Shown: one piece after another, positions 32,051 through 44,870 of the stretch
How the letters are laid out: each line of letters begins with the position of its first letter
Numbering within the stretch: position 1 is the stretch's first letter
DNA from: Ophiura sarsii
Lineage: Eukaryota > Echinodermata > Ophiuroidea > Amphilepidida > Ophiuridae
Length of the DNA: 64,000 bases
Direction of reading: 5' to 3'
NCBI GenBank assembly: GCA_035610835.1
Contig: CM069449.1
Coordinates: 56,395,782 to 56,459,781 of the forward strand
Translations under genes and position numbers: made by a program
The notes under the pieces: model-generated
Databases searched by the model: none
Told to the model about the DNA's origin: nothing
Seen by the model: only the letters and a program-made list of their open reading frames with translations

Positions 32051-34284
32051 TAGTTGGGTATGTACAGGGGGTTTCCGTGCACCCCCCACAGGACTAAACC
32101 AAACCAAGTATAAGTATAGTTTTAATAGTGGGATGTATGTAGTAGACCGCTAGACACTCATATCCAGAAATTTTGCTTTGTTAACACGCCTAAATCCAAG
32201 ATGGCCGCCAAAATGGCCGCCAAAAAAGGTAAAATTTCATATATTGGCATATATAAACCAACATGTATGATCAAAGTATAGTTTTAACAATGGGATGCAT
32301 CGGTTAGACCACTAGAAACTCATATCTAGTAATTTTACTTTGTTAACATACTTTAAAACCAAAATGGCCGCCATATTAATGGCTAAAATTGGTCAAAATT
32401 GGTCAACATTTCATAAAATAGCATAATATCAGCTGAAATGTATGATGAAATTATAATTTTAACTATGGGATGTATGTGTTAGACCACTAGTAACTCATAT
32501 CCAGTAATTTTGTTTTGTTAACATAGTCCAAAATCCAAATTGGCTGCCAAAATGGCTGCCAAAATGGACCCCAAAATGGTTCCCCAAGTTGCTGCAAAAA
32601 TTGTCAAATTCCATAAAATGGGATAATATCAACCTAAATGTATGATGAAAATATAGTTTTAAGGATAGGATGTATGTATTAGACCATAAGTAACTCATAT
32701 CTACTATTTTTGCTTTGTTAACATACTTAAAAATCCAAAATGGGTCCCCAAATAGTATGTTCTAAACTGCTAAGCTATTGCTTTTAGAAATAAGGCCCAA
32801 CTCTACGACGATTTTGATTCAGTATCACTTTCCAAAGTGGCTGTCCCATTAGATGTTGAGGTATTGGTATTACATAGTATGGTCATTTACAATACATAGG
32901 TTATTTAAAATCAACTTATCCATACTGGCAGCCTTTTTGGAAAGTGATACTGAATCAAAATTGTCACAGAGGTGGGCCTTATTTCTAAAAGCAATAGCTT
33001 AGCAGTTTAGAACATACTATTTGGTGAATTTGATGTTATATGCACTCTTACAAGGTCTATTTTGGATCATACACTCATTTACAGCGGTAATTGTGGTGGC
33101 CATCTTGGTTTTAAAGCATGTTATTACAATGCAAATATACTGGATATGAGTTACTAGTAGTGTGTTTATTACATACCCCTCAATGGTAAAACTATAATTT
33201 CATCACATATTTTGGTTGATATTATCCCATTTTATGGAATTCCAACAATTTGTCATTTTGGGACCCATTTTGGATTTTTAAATATGTTAACAAAGCAAAA
33301 AATACTAGATATGAGTTACTAGTGGTCTAATACATACATCCTATCCTTAAAACTATATTTTCATCATACATTTCGGTTGATATTATCCTATTTATAGAAT
33401 TTTGACCACTTTGACCAATTGTGGCCATTAATTTGGCTGCCATTTTGATTTTAAGTATGTTAACAAAGTAAAAATACTAGATATGGGTTACTAGTGGTCT
33501 AATACATACATCCCATCCTTAAAACTATATTTATATCGTACATTAAGGTTGATTCTATCCCATTTTATGGAATTTGACAATTATTGCAGCCACTTCGGGA
33601 ACCATTTTGGGAACATTTTGGGGGCCATTTTGGATTTTGAACTGTGTTAACAAAGCATAAATACTGGATATGAGTTACTAGTGGTCTCACACATACATCC
33701 CATCGTTAAAATTATATTTTCATCATATATTTCGGTTGATATTATCCTATTTTATGGAATTTTGACCACTTTTGACCAATTTTGGCCATTAATTTGGCGG
33801 CCATTTTGGTTTTAAAGTATGTTAACAAAGTAAAATTACTAGATATGAGTTTGTAGTGGTCTAACACATACATCCCATTGTTAAAACTATACTCTAATCA
33901 TACACGTTGGTTTATATATGCCAATATATGGAATTTTACCATATTTGGCGGCCATTTTGGTGGCCATCTTTGATTTAGGCGTGTTAACAAGGCAAAATGT
34001 CTGGATATGAGTGTCTAGTGGTCTACTACATACATCCCACTATGAAAACTATTCTTTCACGATACAATTTAATTGCTATATGTCATTTTATGAGATTTGA
34101 CCAGTTTTGGCGGCCATTTTGGACGCCATCTTGGATATCTGGAGAGCATCCCATTTTTTTCAATGTTAACGTCTAAAATGTGTTTAAGGACCCTAAAAGA
34201 CACCTAAAAAAGTTGTTTTGGTTTAGTCCTGTGGGGGGGGGGGGGGGGGGGGGTGCACGGAAACCCCCTGTACATACCCAACTA
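32051..34284. mobile_element. Foldback element with tandem-repeat arms
   Basis: TAGTTGGGTATGTACAGGGG at the left is exactly inverted at the right end. A unit of about 185 bp marked by ACTCATATC and GGATGTATG..TTAGACCAC repeats four times in the left arm (about 32131, 32290, 32467, 32666). It repeats six times inverted in the right arm (about 33138 to 34012). The centre has its own inverted repeat (about 32755-33030) with TTTCCAAA and GCAATAGCTTAGCAGTTTAG. Units carry AAAATGGCCGCC motifs. The pattern resembles foldback (FB-type) transposons. No ORF of note. Confidence 0.85.
34233..34253 (+). repeat. Poly-G tract, 21 nt
   Basis: In the right end of the foldback element. The partner position in the left end (after CCGTGCA, about 32090) has only six C. 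Confidence 0.9.
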
Positions 34285-37074
34285 ATATGTTCTCGGCAAA
34301 ACCAGTGTGATTACACCATGCATTTTATTTAAATTAACACCTCCTATTTTCATTTAATAAGGGAATATTAATTTTTTCCCTCCAAATATAAATCTAATAA
34401 TATATCCAGTCAGATTGTATGATTGCGCACTGCTTATGTAAAATAAAATCATTTAAGGCCAATATGCACCGTGTATATTATTGAATGTTGCCTACATATA
34501 CATGTTACCTCCGAATACAACATGAAATCATGCACGAGAAGCTGTTACTGAATATTTATATAAACATTAATCACCCCCATTGCGATTTAAATCAACTGTC
34601 AGAGGATGTCTTTGCGTGAATAACATTAAAAAAACTACACTAATAGGAGTAACAAGATTGAGACAGAGGGAGGCTATATCCAATCAACTTTTAAGACAAC
34701 AACAAATTATTGATGCACTTGTACGCAAACTACAGAATTTAGTGAAAAGTTACTTACAAAAGCTGAAAGATTGATGCAAAACTTCTCCGTTGCTTGCCGA
34801 ACGCAGCGCACGTTTCTACTTTATTCCAGTCGTTACAAGTATGTAACAACAGAGGGAAGTACCACGGTATCGTTATTTGTATTTGAAGGTAACAGTTCAT
34901 AATTCAAATTTGCCTACGAATACAGTCTTTTATTGCAGATATTTCAAAAAATGTTGCCTTCAAAATGATAAAACTTAGCACACGTGTACATTGTATCATA
35001 CTTCACTTATTCGATAGATATCATTCACTAATCTGTGTTTATATTAAAATGGCAGTGTTTTAAATAGGTATTCGGAGGTATTTTTTTTACCAAACCGATC
35101 GTTTCCGATTTTATAATTTCTAACAACTTTATCAAAAAATCGACTTGAATGGGGACAATGCATTTAAGTATTTAACATATTTAGGTATCCTTACAGCACA
35201 AATTACACTACCTCAGGCAAATTCTTCCCCGAAAGTGAGATTTAACAAAACATGTATTGGTAGGTAACGTCAAAACTTACCACAGCAAAAAAAATCACAA
35301 CAATTCAGGGGATTGATCAAAAGTAACAACAATTACAAGAGGCATTCTTGAGATATCCACCAATCAAACAGGCAAAATTATTTCCACTTAAGCTCGTTTT
35401 CATCTAAACGGTTATATGTCTAAAATAAAACCTTAACAACTATTTTGTAAAAAGGGTGAAAAATAGCAGGTTTATTGCTCGCATACGCCCAATTGTGCAT
35501 AGAAGTTAGTCATATTATATATGGCGCGAAGCGTCTCATCGAGGCGGATACGTATAACACAAAAATAAAATAGTCAAGATATAGATTATTTTATTATAGG
35601 CCTGAACATCACGTGTACACTTTTCGTTGAATTCGACCATGTACACAAGTTAACATCAATAAACACGTAATAAATGTTGAATCACTGTGAACAAGGTGCA
35701 ATTATCTTTATCAAATGATGAAAAGTTTATTACGTTATCCATCATAAGGTGGTTTCAGTCCTGACATAGAAAGGTCCACATATTAAAATCATAACATTGG
35801 GTACAATGTATGATACTCAAGTACATCAATCATGAAAGCTACGGAATTGACGCCAACATTGACATGAGAATAGACAATGAGGTTGGTTACGTTATCCCGT
35901 TTATTACGTTTGGCAACTGCAACAGTGCCTAATGCTGGCTTATAACGTATATACAAAGCAATCAATGTAGATGTTAGCGATACCTACTGCATTTCTTCAC
36001 ATTATTAACCCCATTCTGATATCATAGGTCCATTTTTAATGTTCTTAAGAGATCTATAATGACTTCAACTGTCATTCAGCTCAATTTTCATATTACTTAC
36101 AAGAAAAATATGAGGAATTCTTACCATTCGTCGTGGTTTTTTTGCATTGTACTTTCAACGAGTATTCTGCATGCATGCCTGCGAAAAGGGCCTGCCACGT
36201 ATCTTTGTTTAATACAGTCGTAGAGAGCAGCTGTCTCTCTTTGGATTTATTCGATAACGTAATAAACGATAACGTAGTAAACGTTTTTCGTACTCAAAGT
36301 ACCATGTATCCGATCTGGAAAGAGCTAGCGAGTGCTCCAAGTAACCACATAGTCTATGTATATGTATCAAAAAGGTTTTAACCAAAAAGTGTGTTTTGAT
36401 ACATAGTTCGGGAGAAATCTGAACAACGTAATAAACATCCTTAACAAGGTCGCATGCTTTGCAGCATTTTGATTTCTTCTCAAGGTCAGACATGCTACTA
36501 TAGATTTTTGAAAATATTATTTTCCAACACCCATGTTCTTTTAGATTCAGAATATGTATATTTAAATGTTTAAATGTTAATTTTGAACAACTTTGATCCT
36601 CTGTATGTCGCAGGTAACGTAATAAACATCAACATCTCGGACAAAATATATGAAATTGAAACAGGTAAACGTCGTAAAAGATGTGCATTTTTTTTTCTAA
36701 CCATGGAATATCGCTATATGTTCCCTACAAATTAGGACATATCTTGTAGAAAATCGTGTACTTTTTGTATTGTAATTAATAAAGGCAAAATTTACTTTTA
36801 TGTTGCGGACATGGACATTTCGCTAATTTGGGGTATATGAGGGCAATCTTTTTAGTGAAAACACGATCAGAAGTATAGCAAAGTATATATATCCAAGTAG
36901 AAAACATCGAGATCTATCTAGAAAAGAAGTTTTTCAAGCAAGAAAACATTGTATAACACAGAAATGGACCAAAGACATCAAAAAGTTCATTTTGCACTGT
37001 TTTCATGAGAATTAACCATATTGTCAGTATCTCAATTATGATGGTCATCGGTTTTCCCTCATAAACATGTCTAA

Positions 37075-37547
37075 GAGCGTGTTTCATCTGGGTAACTTAA
37101 CGTTTATTACCGTTCAGTTGCCTAGTAGAAACAGCCAGATAACGCTCGCTAAATACCGCTAAGTTTTCGCTAAGAAACAGCCACCCGTTAAATCTTAACG
37201 CTAAGTTCTTTGTGACCCGGAGGTTTACACGTACACGCTAGATTCTACGCATTGTGACTCTGCGTTTACGACGAATTTCATGTCCGTTGATGGTGTTTTT
37301 TGATGTTAAATCGCAATATTAAGAGACAAGGAATTACGAAGGCACTTTTTTAGGCGGGCGGCATTTTTGGTATAACAAGGTCAAATGTCGTGGCCCATCG
37401 ATTAGGACGCTTATCAACTTAGCGGCAACTGTTCGCGAGTATAACTACGGGGAGGGAGGGGGGGGGGGGGGGGATTAAAAAGTTAACGGTAATTACCTTT
37501 AAGTTAATTTAGCGTTAACTTTCCAGTGCCCCAGTATAAACACGCTC
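37075..37547. mobile_element. MITE with GAGCGTGTTT ends
   Basis: GAGCGTGTTTCATCTGGG and the inverted CCCCAGTATAAACACGCTC bound 473 bp, with inner inverted matches around TTAACGTTTATTACCG and GTTAACGGTAATTACC. Poly-G of 16 nt at 37458-37473. No ORF. Target duplication not clear. Confidence 0.65.
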
Positions 37548-39384
37548 ATGAATTCACACCACCAAATGGTTTCCCTATGCGTTTACATGTAAAATGGTAG
37601 ATACAAAAAGCCCATTTTCTCGCTTATAAAGCGACTGGAATTTTCAATTTGACATTTTCCTTAAATTTCATGATATATTTGATCATTTAATCAAAACAAA
37701 TATATATGGTATCCCCGAAAGTTCTGAGAAACAAGACCCCAAAGTTGGACAATTGATGTAGCGCCCTCATTTATCAGAAAAAGTTGAGAAATGTTGCCAG
37801 ATCATTTACAATCAAAATACATCCAAAAAACCTACAAAATGCATTGAAAATATGTCTTTTTCCACTGTGGTATTAGGTAGTAGTCCTAAAATCAGGATTA
37901 AACTACAACTTTAATCATTTGGGAGCAATAATTACCATTTCTGATTAATTCTATAATCAATGGGCCACAGGATGAAAGCTAAGAAAAAACTTTTGATTGT
38001 CGTCTCTACAAGGACTGAAATTATTTACTGGCGTGGAATCTAAAAGTTTACATCTTGGTGAGTATGTCTCTTTACATCGATTATAAGTGGCCTGAGTATA
38101 GAACTACTGGGCCACTGGCCATTGATATCTGACCTTACCATGGACTGGATTGGGACGCTTAGAGGTCCGGTTGAAAATTTACCTTGTCATAAATATTGAC
38201 TTTATTAATGTTTACCCTTGACTTCTAAAGGACCATCAATGTTACTTTTCATGTTTGTATTTTCCACAGTTTCACAGTTGTTTTGGTTTATTGTTTTCAC
38301 TTGCAATTTGAATCCTCACAGTAACATAAACACAGCATTGTTTTGATAAAGATACAAGAAGTCAATTTTTGACCATTTAAAATCAGATCCAACCTTGACT
38401 TCTCCCTTTAAAATGTGCTATCTACTGAAGATGGCAAACTCCCAAGTATCCTGGATTGTTTGTGTCCACGCCGATTCGATTTAGAATAACAGGTTGCAAA
38501 GGGTTATAATTGTTTCATTTTAACATGATTATGTTAGGGCAGGGGGCCATGGGATAGTATATGACCGGTACAAGCATAGATCGTCAATAGAGAGGGAATG
38601 ATTATCTTCCGGATCATCTCTATTTAAAACTGAATTAAAAAATGAATTAATAAAATCAAGACTAATGATATATTGCAAATGCAAATGTTGCGTTGGTTAC
38701 CATGTAATTTTGTATATGTATGATTAGAAACTTACTTGATGCAAGGTGCAGTTATAATTCCTGATTGTGTGCATTTGTACTTTAAATTGCGGCAAAACGA
38801 CTCTCATTGTATTGGTATCCACAGAATATTTGTTTTTTCAAAATGTGTGCAAATATATAGAAAATTATCATAAATCATAAAATTGGCCATTTAGTTATAT
38901 TTTATTGACACTCTGAATAATATAATAAGATGGTATCCAGCTTGATGTTATGATCTGAAATGTATACATGTAGTGTACTCCAGCACAGCAATCATGCGGT
39001 TATTAACTCCAAAAATATTTATAGACTTTAGAGGTTTCTTCTCTTGAAATTGTTTTCCATTATTTTACATACATGATTTTGGCCACCCTTTATATTTTAA
39101 CGGAGGATGATTTGTCGATTTCCTTATTTTCTTCTTGAAAGCCCTATATCCTGCCTTCTTACTATTATATTTATTTTCAATGTAACAATTGAGTAAAGCT
39201 AAAAAAATAACTTGAGTAATCAAAACTAGTAAAACAATGTGTTTTTCTTATGTTATACCCTGTAATAATGCACACCCTGTATAATGTCACTTGGTATTTG
39301 CATCTTATACTTGTGTCCAATATCATTAAGCTTGTTGAAGAGCATGTGGAATTCCTGTCTACTTATCGTCTGTCGAAGTACATA
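37548..39384. other. No feature recognised
   Basis: AT-rich sequence with no coding signal or clear repeat structure. Confidence 0.45.
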
Positions 39385-40929
<1,545 letters not shown>

Positions 40930-41230
40930 TAGCAAGTATCAGATAGTAGATTGAACCAAAGACGGTAGAGTGTGATTGAACTGGTATGATCATGGTACAC
41001 CGTCTGAGAGCCACGAAATGGGGCCACGCAGTGGTTAGCGTGAATAACGAGTTGATTTATACCACGTGGTGTTGATGCGGTTTCCTGATGTCAAACGAAT
41101 GATGACGTGGCGGTTCGCGCTTCAGTGATTGCCTTATCGCGCGTAAATATCATTATTGAATGTAGCAGTGACAGGAATAGGGTCATTTGTAACTTCTGTA
41201 GCAATCTCGGATTTTAATCATCACATCATT

Positions 41231-41341
41231 ATGAGCGAAAAGGTAATCGAGGTGCGAAATGAATTGGTAAGAATTGGAAAAAATGGCACAAATGAGCAAC
41301 TGTCAGAGTTTTACACCACTCATGCACATGGATACAACGAG
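41231..41341 (+). CDS. METTL27: METTL27-like methyltransferase, exon 1
   Basis: 37 codons from ATG at 41231 (MSEKVIEVRNELVRIG) to HAHGYNE, then a GTTAGT donor. With the exons at 45050, 51933 and 52468 it forms one plus-strand reading frame: E|MNTFIGYTDIAP, GGQP|LHKLGYNN, and D-G|TYDTIF across phase 0, 0 and 1 junctions. The joined product reads as a class I SAM-dependent methyltransferase of the METTL27 (WBSCR27) group, whose substrate is not established. An upstream in-frame ATG (41156) would add 25 residues; the later start fits the family better. Intron 1 is 3.7 kb and holds a Penelope-like element. No TATA box was seen upstream. Confidence 0.82.
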
Positions 41342-42052
41342 GTTAGTCTGTGGTTTGTTATTACTATAATTCTATATTTGAAAGCGTGTTGAGAAGTGAG
41401 GGGAATATAGGGCAACTTGTCCTATGGGGCAACTGGTCCGAAATGAAGGATTTTGTAATTGTATGGACATACTACTTTCTTTTGAACAGTACGACTTATG
41501 TTGAAACTTGACATATTCTTACCTTCTACATTCAAAAACATTTGCAACTTTAGGATACTTACACATGTGATATTCTCCAGATCTTTGAAGCCATCTCCTT
41601 GAGTGACTAATTGAAAATTCACAGATAGTATGGGCGATTTAGGAAGATGGGTTTAGATCATGTTTAATGAACTTTATATGATTGATAGATATGCAACAGT
41701 AAAGTGAGGATGAGGATGCACGCTATGTATTTCTAATGGTTGCCCATTTTTTTCTCGCTTATTTGCCATTCAAATGCTTATATTTTTTCAAACCATACAT
41801 CACAATTGAGTATATTTAGTCTCATTTGGAAGATAATTTATTGCTTTAATAAACACAACAGCAAAAGTAAGTCCCCCCTAAACAATTTGTCATAACATCG
41901 TAAGATAAAACATTTTACGAATAAAACTTAGTTAGAAATAATCCTATGACTGTTTCCTAAGTGGTGTTTGCAAATGAAAGATGTCCATGACTTCATGGCT
42001 GAATAAGCTCAAAAATAAGACAAAAACTGCCCTTCTCAAAAATCACAAAAGT

Positions 42053-42307
42053 GTATGAATTGCTTCTCACTAATGGAAAAGTACCCGTGGCTGAGCAAAA
42101 TTTACTGTAATGTGTAATCAATTCATGATCATTCAGCCATGTAAATCCCATTCTTGGCTCAGATATTAACAAAAGTCACAATTCACTTTGCTAATATCTG
42201 AGCCACGAATGGGATTTACATGGCTGAATGATCATGAATTGATTACACATTACAGTAAATTTTGCTCAGCCACGGGTACTTTTCCATTAGTGAGAAGCAA
42301 TTCATAC
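42053..42307. repeat. Near-perfect hairpin, 116-bp arms, 23-nt loop
   Basis: GTATGAATTGCTTCTCACTA at the left arm start is exactly inverted at the right arm end. Only one mismatch was noticed (CATTCTTGGC against CATTCGTGGC). In intron 1 of the METTL27-like gene, so it would be transcribed as a long stem-loop. Confidence 0.9.
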
Positions 42308-42509
42308 AAACAAACAAAAATGTTACACAATTGCTATGTAATTCTTTTACTGAATCGGTTTGTTAACATTTTACATCATTATTATGTTCCTTTTTACTTG
42401 GTTATTTTGTATAATTATATATTTTACCTCATTCGTATGTAAAATTTAACTTCATTATACAATTTGGTAAGTGGGAATTGCGGGCATTTATTTTCAAATG
42501 TTAAGGTAT

Positions 42510-42948
42510 TAGGAAGAAGTTTTCCCCTTTTCTAATTTGATGTCCTCACTTTGATTTGTACTCATAATGGCAACTGCATGAATAGAGTCTATGTAGAAGA
42601 ATGTCTGTAATTTTGTGCGATCGCCAGTCTCGCTAATGACACATCCCATTCCTAGTCCGAGGTTGTTCAGACTCGCTCCCGTTCGATCAGCAGCTCTGTA
42701 ATCTTCGTTATAGTGAGGAACGACACTACAATGTACGCTTCAACGAGCTATCCATTTCCCACTCATGTCTGTCCAGTAAGCTTAATTAGTTAGCAAGCGC
42801 TACTTCAGGAACTGATGTCAGTGCTGAATTAATAGCAAGAGTTGTACCAAAATTTACAGTCAAAACACAAATTAGAAAAGGGGAAAACAAACTTCTTCCT
42901 TCCCTTCAATTTTGGAAATAAATTCCAGCACTGCGGGAATTTATTTCC
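42510..42948. repeat. Inverted repeat pair and a 13-bp hairpin
   Basis: GGAAGAAGTTTTCCCCTTTT (about 42510) is inverted near 42870-42900. GGAAATAAATTCC (42914-42926) pairs exactly with GGAATTTATTTCC (42936-42948). Probably a small TIR element, ends not fixed. Confidence 0.6.
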
Positions 42949-43324
42949 AAATTTACCGAAGAGCTCTGCTACCGACCAAACCGACGCCATTTTGCATCAC
43001 GCGGTTTTCTTACTACGCCGTCGAAGTAATAATAATGTCGAAGTTCGGTAATTTCTTCGATTTTTTTACTGAAGTGCGATGTAAACTTGCGCTTTTTACA
43101 AATTCAAATGTATTTCGAAGTTACAATTTAATACATACGATGTATTAATCACACAACATAGTAAACTTATGCTATTAACATTTCTATATTGTATCATACA
43201 AACTTACAAAATGGGTTGGTAAGACTTTTTTTCTTCTTTTTTTCTTCTTTGAATAAGTTCATCAGGATTGTAGATATAAATTAAATGAATATTTTGTTAA
43301 ACAAATCCAATAATTGTACTCACA

Positions 43325-43368
43325 ATTAGACGGTTTCGTCAACCAGTTCGGTTGACTTCTTCAGTAAT
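43325..43368 (-). ncRNA. Hammerhead-ribozyme-like motif, left arm
   Basis: On the minus strand: ATTA, then CTGAAGA (fits CUGANGA), stem II GTCAACC/GGTTGAC closing a GAACT loop, GAAAC, a very short stem III, GTC as cleavage triplet, then TAAT pairing with ATTA as stem I. One extra A lies between CTGAAGA and stem II. Minimal hammerheads of this kind are known in Penelope-like elements. Confidence 0.65.
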
Positions 43369-43499
43369 GGTTTGATCCACGTTTCCCGCGAGAGTTGATA
43401 TTCTCGTTCCCAGGATGCAAATGTGTGATGAGTGGATCGAACACGTGACTCAGAGAATAAATGCCGGACTGAAGGAAGAGAAAAAGATTGACAACTAAC

Positions 43500-44140
43500 A
43501 ATACAAGCTTCTTCACCCTACGGCAGAAAATATCCCCCGTCTATACTGCACGACGAAAATCCACAAGAAAGATAACCCAGTACGACCTATCGTGGATTAT
43601 ACTGGTTCGATCGCATATCAGACGTCAAAAGCATTGGCGGAAATTCTTGGACCGATAGTAGGTAAAACTCCACACCATGTCAAGAACTCTAGACAACTTG
43701 CAGAGGACCTCTCAGCAATCATGATCGAGGATGACGACATTTTCAACTCTCATGATGTGGTGGCATTGTTCACCAACACACCTATTGAGAAAGCTCTGGA
43801 AATCATCACGGGACTGCCCTAGAAAAAGCCAGTGCACCCATCACATGTAAGCCCAAGCTATGGAAAAGATACGTAGACGAAATCTTAGAAATCATCTCCA
43901 AGGACGCAACACAACAGCTAACAGACCACCTCAACACAGTCGACAAGACGGGCAATATAAATTCACTTACGAAGAGGAAACTAACGGACAGATACCTTTC
44001 CTCGACACGTTGATTGTCCGCAAACCAGATGGCTCGGTCAAGTTGTTGATTTACCGGGAAAAGTCGCACACGGATCAATACCTTAACTTCACATCGCAAC
44101 ACTCGCTACACCAGATACTTGGCGTGATCCGGACCCTGTT
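43500..44140 (+). pseudogene. Penelope-like reverse transcriptase, internally deleted
   Basis: First segment (to the stop at 43822): IPRLYCTTKIHKKDNPVRPI and NSHDVVALFTNTPIEKALEI, matching the fingers and motif A of Penelope-type RT. After a frame change the protein resumes with KPKLWKRYVDEILEII, where RYVDE stands for the RYVDD catalytic box. It shifts frame again to FTYEEETNGQIPFLDTLIV and SHTDQYLNFTSQHS. About 100 residues including motif B are missing between motif A and RYVDE. The deletion, at least two frameshifts and the D-to-E change rule out activity. Confidence 0.85.
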
Positions 44141-44250
44141 CGATAGAATGCAAATCATAGTCACTGAAGAACCTGACCGATTAGCAAAAGAACAGAGAAT
44201 AAAGAAAGCGCAAAAGCCCAAGAAAAAGGACAGCAGCGAGGTGAGCAATT

Positions 44251-44856
44251 TTGGTAATGGTGGTAATACTATATATCCAGGGAGTGTCGGAAAAAACTTC
44301 AAGATCTTTTAAAAAATACAACATCCAAACTGCCATGAAGCCGTACAACCCTCTCAAAAGCTTACTTGTCCATCCCAAAGACAAACGTGATGGGGCGAAA
44401 ACAACGGATTGTGTTTATCAAATGCTCTGTCAATCCTGCGACAAGGTCTATGTTGGAGAAACGGGGCGTCTTTTTGGCACCAGATTAAATGAACACAATA
44501 AGGACGCCAACAAAGTCAGTGACAGAAAATTCACACGATCCAACAGAAAAGAGTCAACAACTGAACAACACAAATCAGCAGTGACAGACCACATCGCACA
44601 GGAAAATCACACCATTAACTGGACAGGTGCAAAAATTCTCGACAAAGACACAGACAAGCAGAAAAGATGGATACGAGAAGCAATTTGGATACGACAACAG
44701 GGGCCTAACATTCTCAACCGCGTGAGGCATTTATTCTCTGAGTCACGTGTTCGATCCACTCATCAAACCTTTGCATCCTGGGAACGAGAATATCAACTCT
44801 CGCGGGAAACCGAAGTGGATCAAACCATTACTGAAAAAGTCAACCGAACTGGTTGA
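44251..44856 (+). CDS. GIY-YIG endonuclease domain of the Penelope-like element
   Basis: 201 codons, open. CVYQMLCQSCDKVYVGETGR gives the paired cysteines and the Y..YVG core of Penelope-type GIY-YIG nucleases. TRLNEH follows with the arginine and histidine, then TDHIAQENHTINW, and WIREAIWIRQQGPNILNR with the catalytic glutamate. The domain makes target DNA nicks in this class. The first ~30 codons (to about GVSEKTSRSF) may be out-of-frame readthrough, so the real domain likely starts near 44290. The C-terminus lies in the inverted-repeat arm. Confidence 0.85.
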   Translation: MVMVVILYIQGVSEKTSRSFKKYNIQTAMKPYNPLKSLLVHPKDKRDGAKTTDCVYQMLCQSCDKVYVGETGRLFGTRLNEHNKDANKVSDRKFTRSNRKESTTEQHKSAVTDHIAQENHTINWTGAKILDKDTDKQKRWIREAIWIRQQGPNILNRVRHLFSESRVRSTHQTFASWEREYQLSRETEVDQTITEKVNRTG

Positions 44857-44870
44857 CGAAACCGTCTAAT
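44827..44870 (+). ncRNA. Hammerhead-ribozyme-like motif, right arm, core altered
   Basis: Same fold as the left-arm copy, but the CUGANGA element reads CTGAAAA: the conserved G is A. GTCAACC/GGTTGAC stem II, GAAAC and GTC are kept. Likely inactive. Confidence 0.55.

Larger units (their letters stand above)
27673..36627. other. Region marked by concentric clusters of two short motifs; identity unknown
   Basis: The 12-mer AACGTAATAAAC (often as GATAACGTAATAAAC) occurs exactly ten times. Five copies lie at 27673(-), 28394(+), 28569(+), 28975(+) and 29345(-). Five lie at 35725(-), 35899(-), 36256(+), 36425(+) and 36616(+), with near matches at 35664 and 36271. Between the clusters a second motif, GTTACCTACGAATAC, appears about nine times between 29625 and 35268. 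No protein gene spans the region. It may be a large non-autonomous transposon with subterminal protein-binding sites, or another kind of large element; boundaries are unknown. A LINE fragment and a foldback element lie inside it. Confidence 0.55.

Noticed and set aside
34580..34774. 64-codon frame with a coiled-coil-like stretch (LLRQQQIIDALVRKLQNLVK)
   Set aside because: Short, no homologue recognised and no supporting context; could be chance. Worth rechecking if the 27.6-36.7 kb element proves real.
43571..44312. Working Penelope-like reverse transcriptase
   Set aside because: Motif B region is missing, the catalytic box is RYVDE and the frame changes at least twice.
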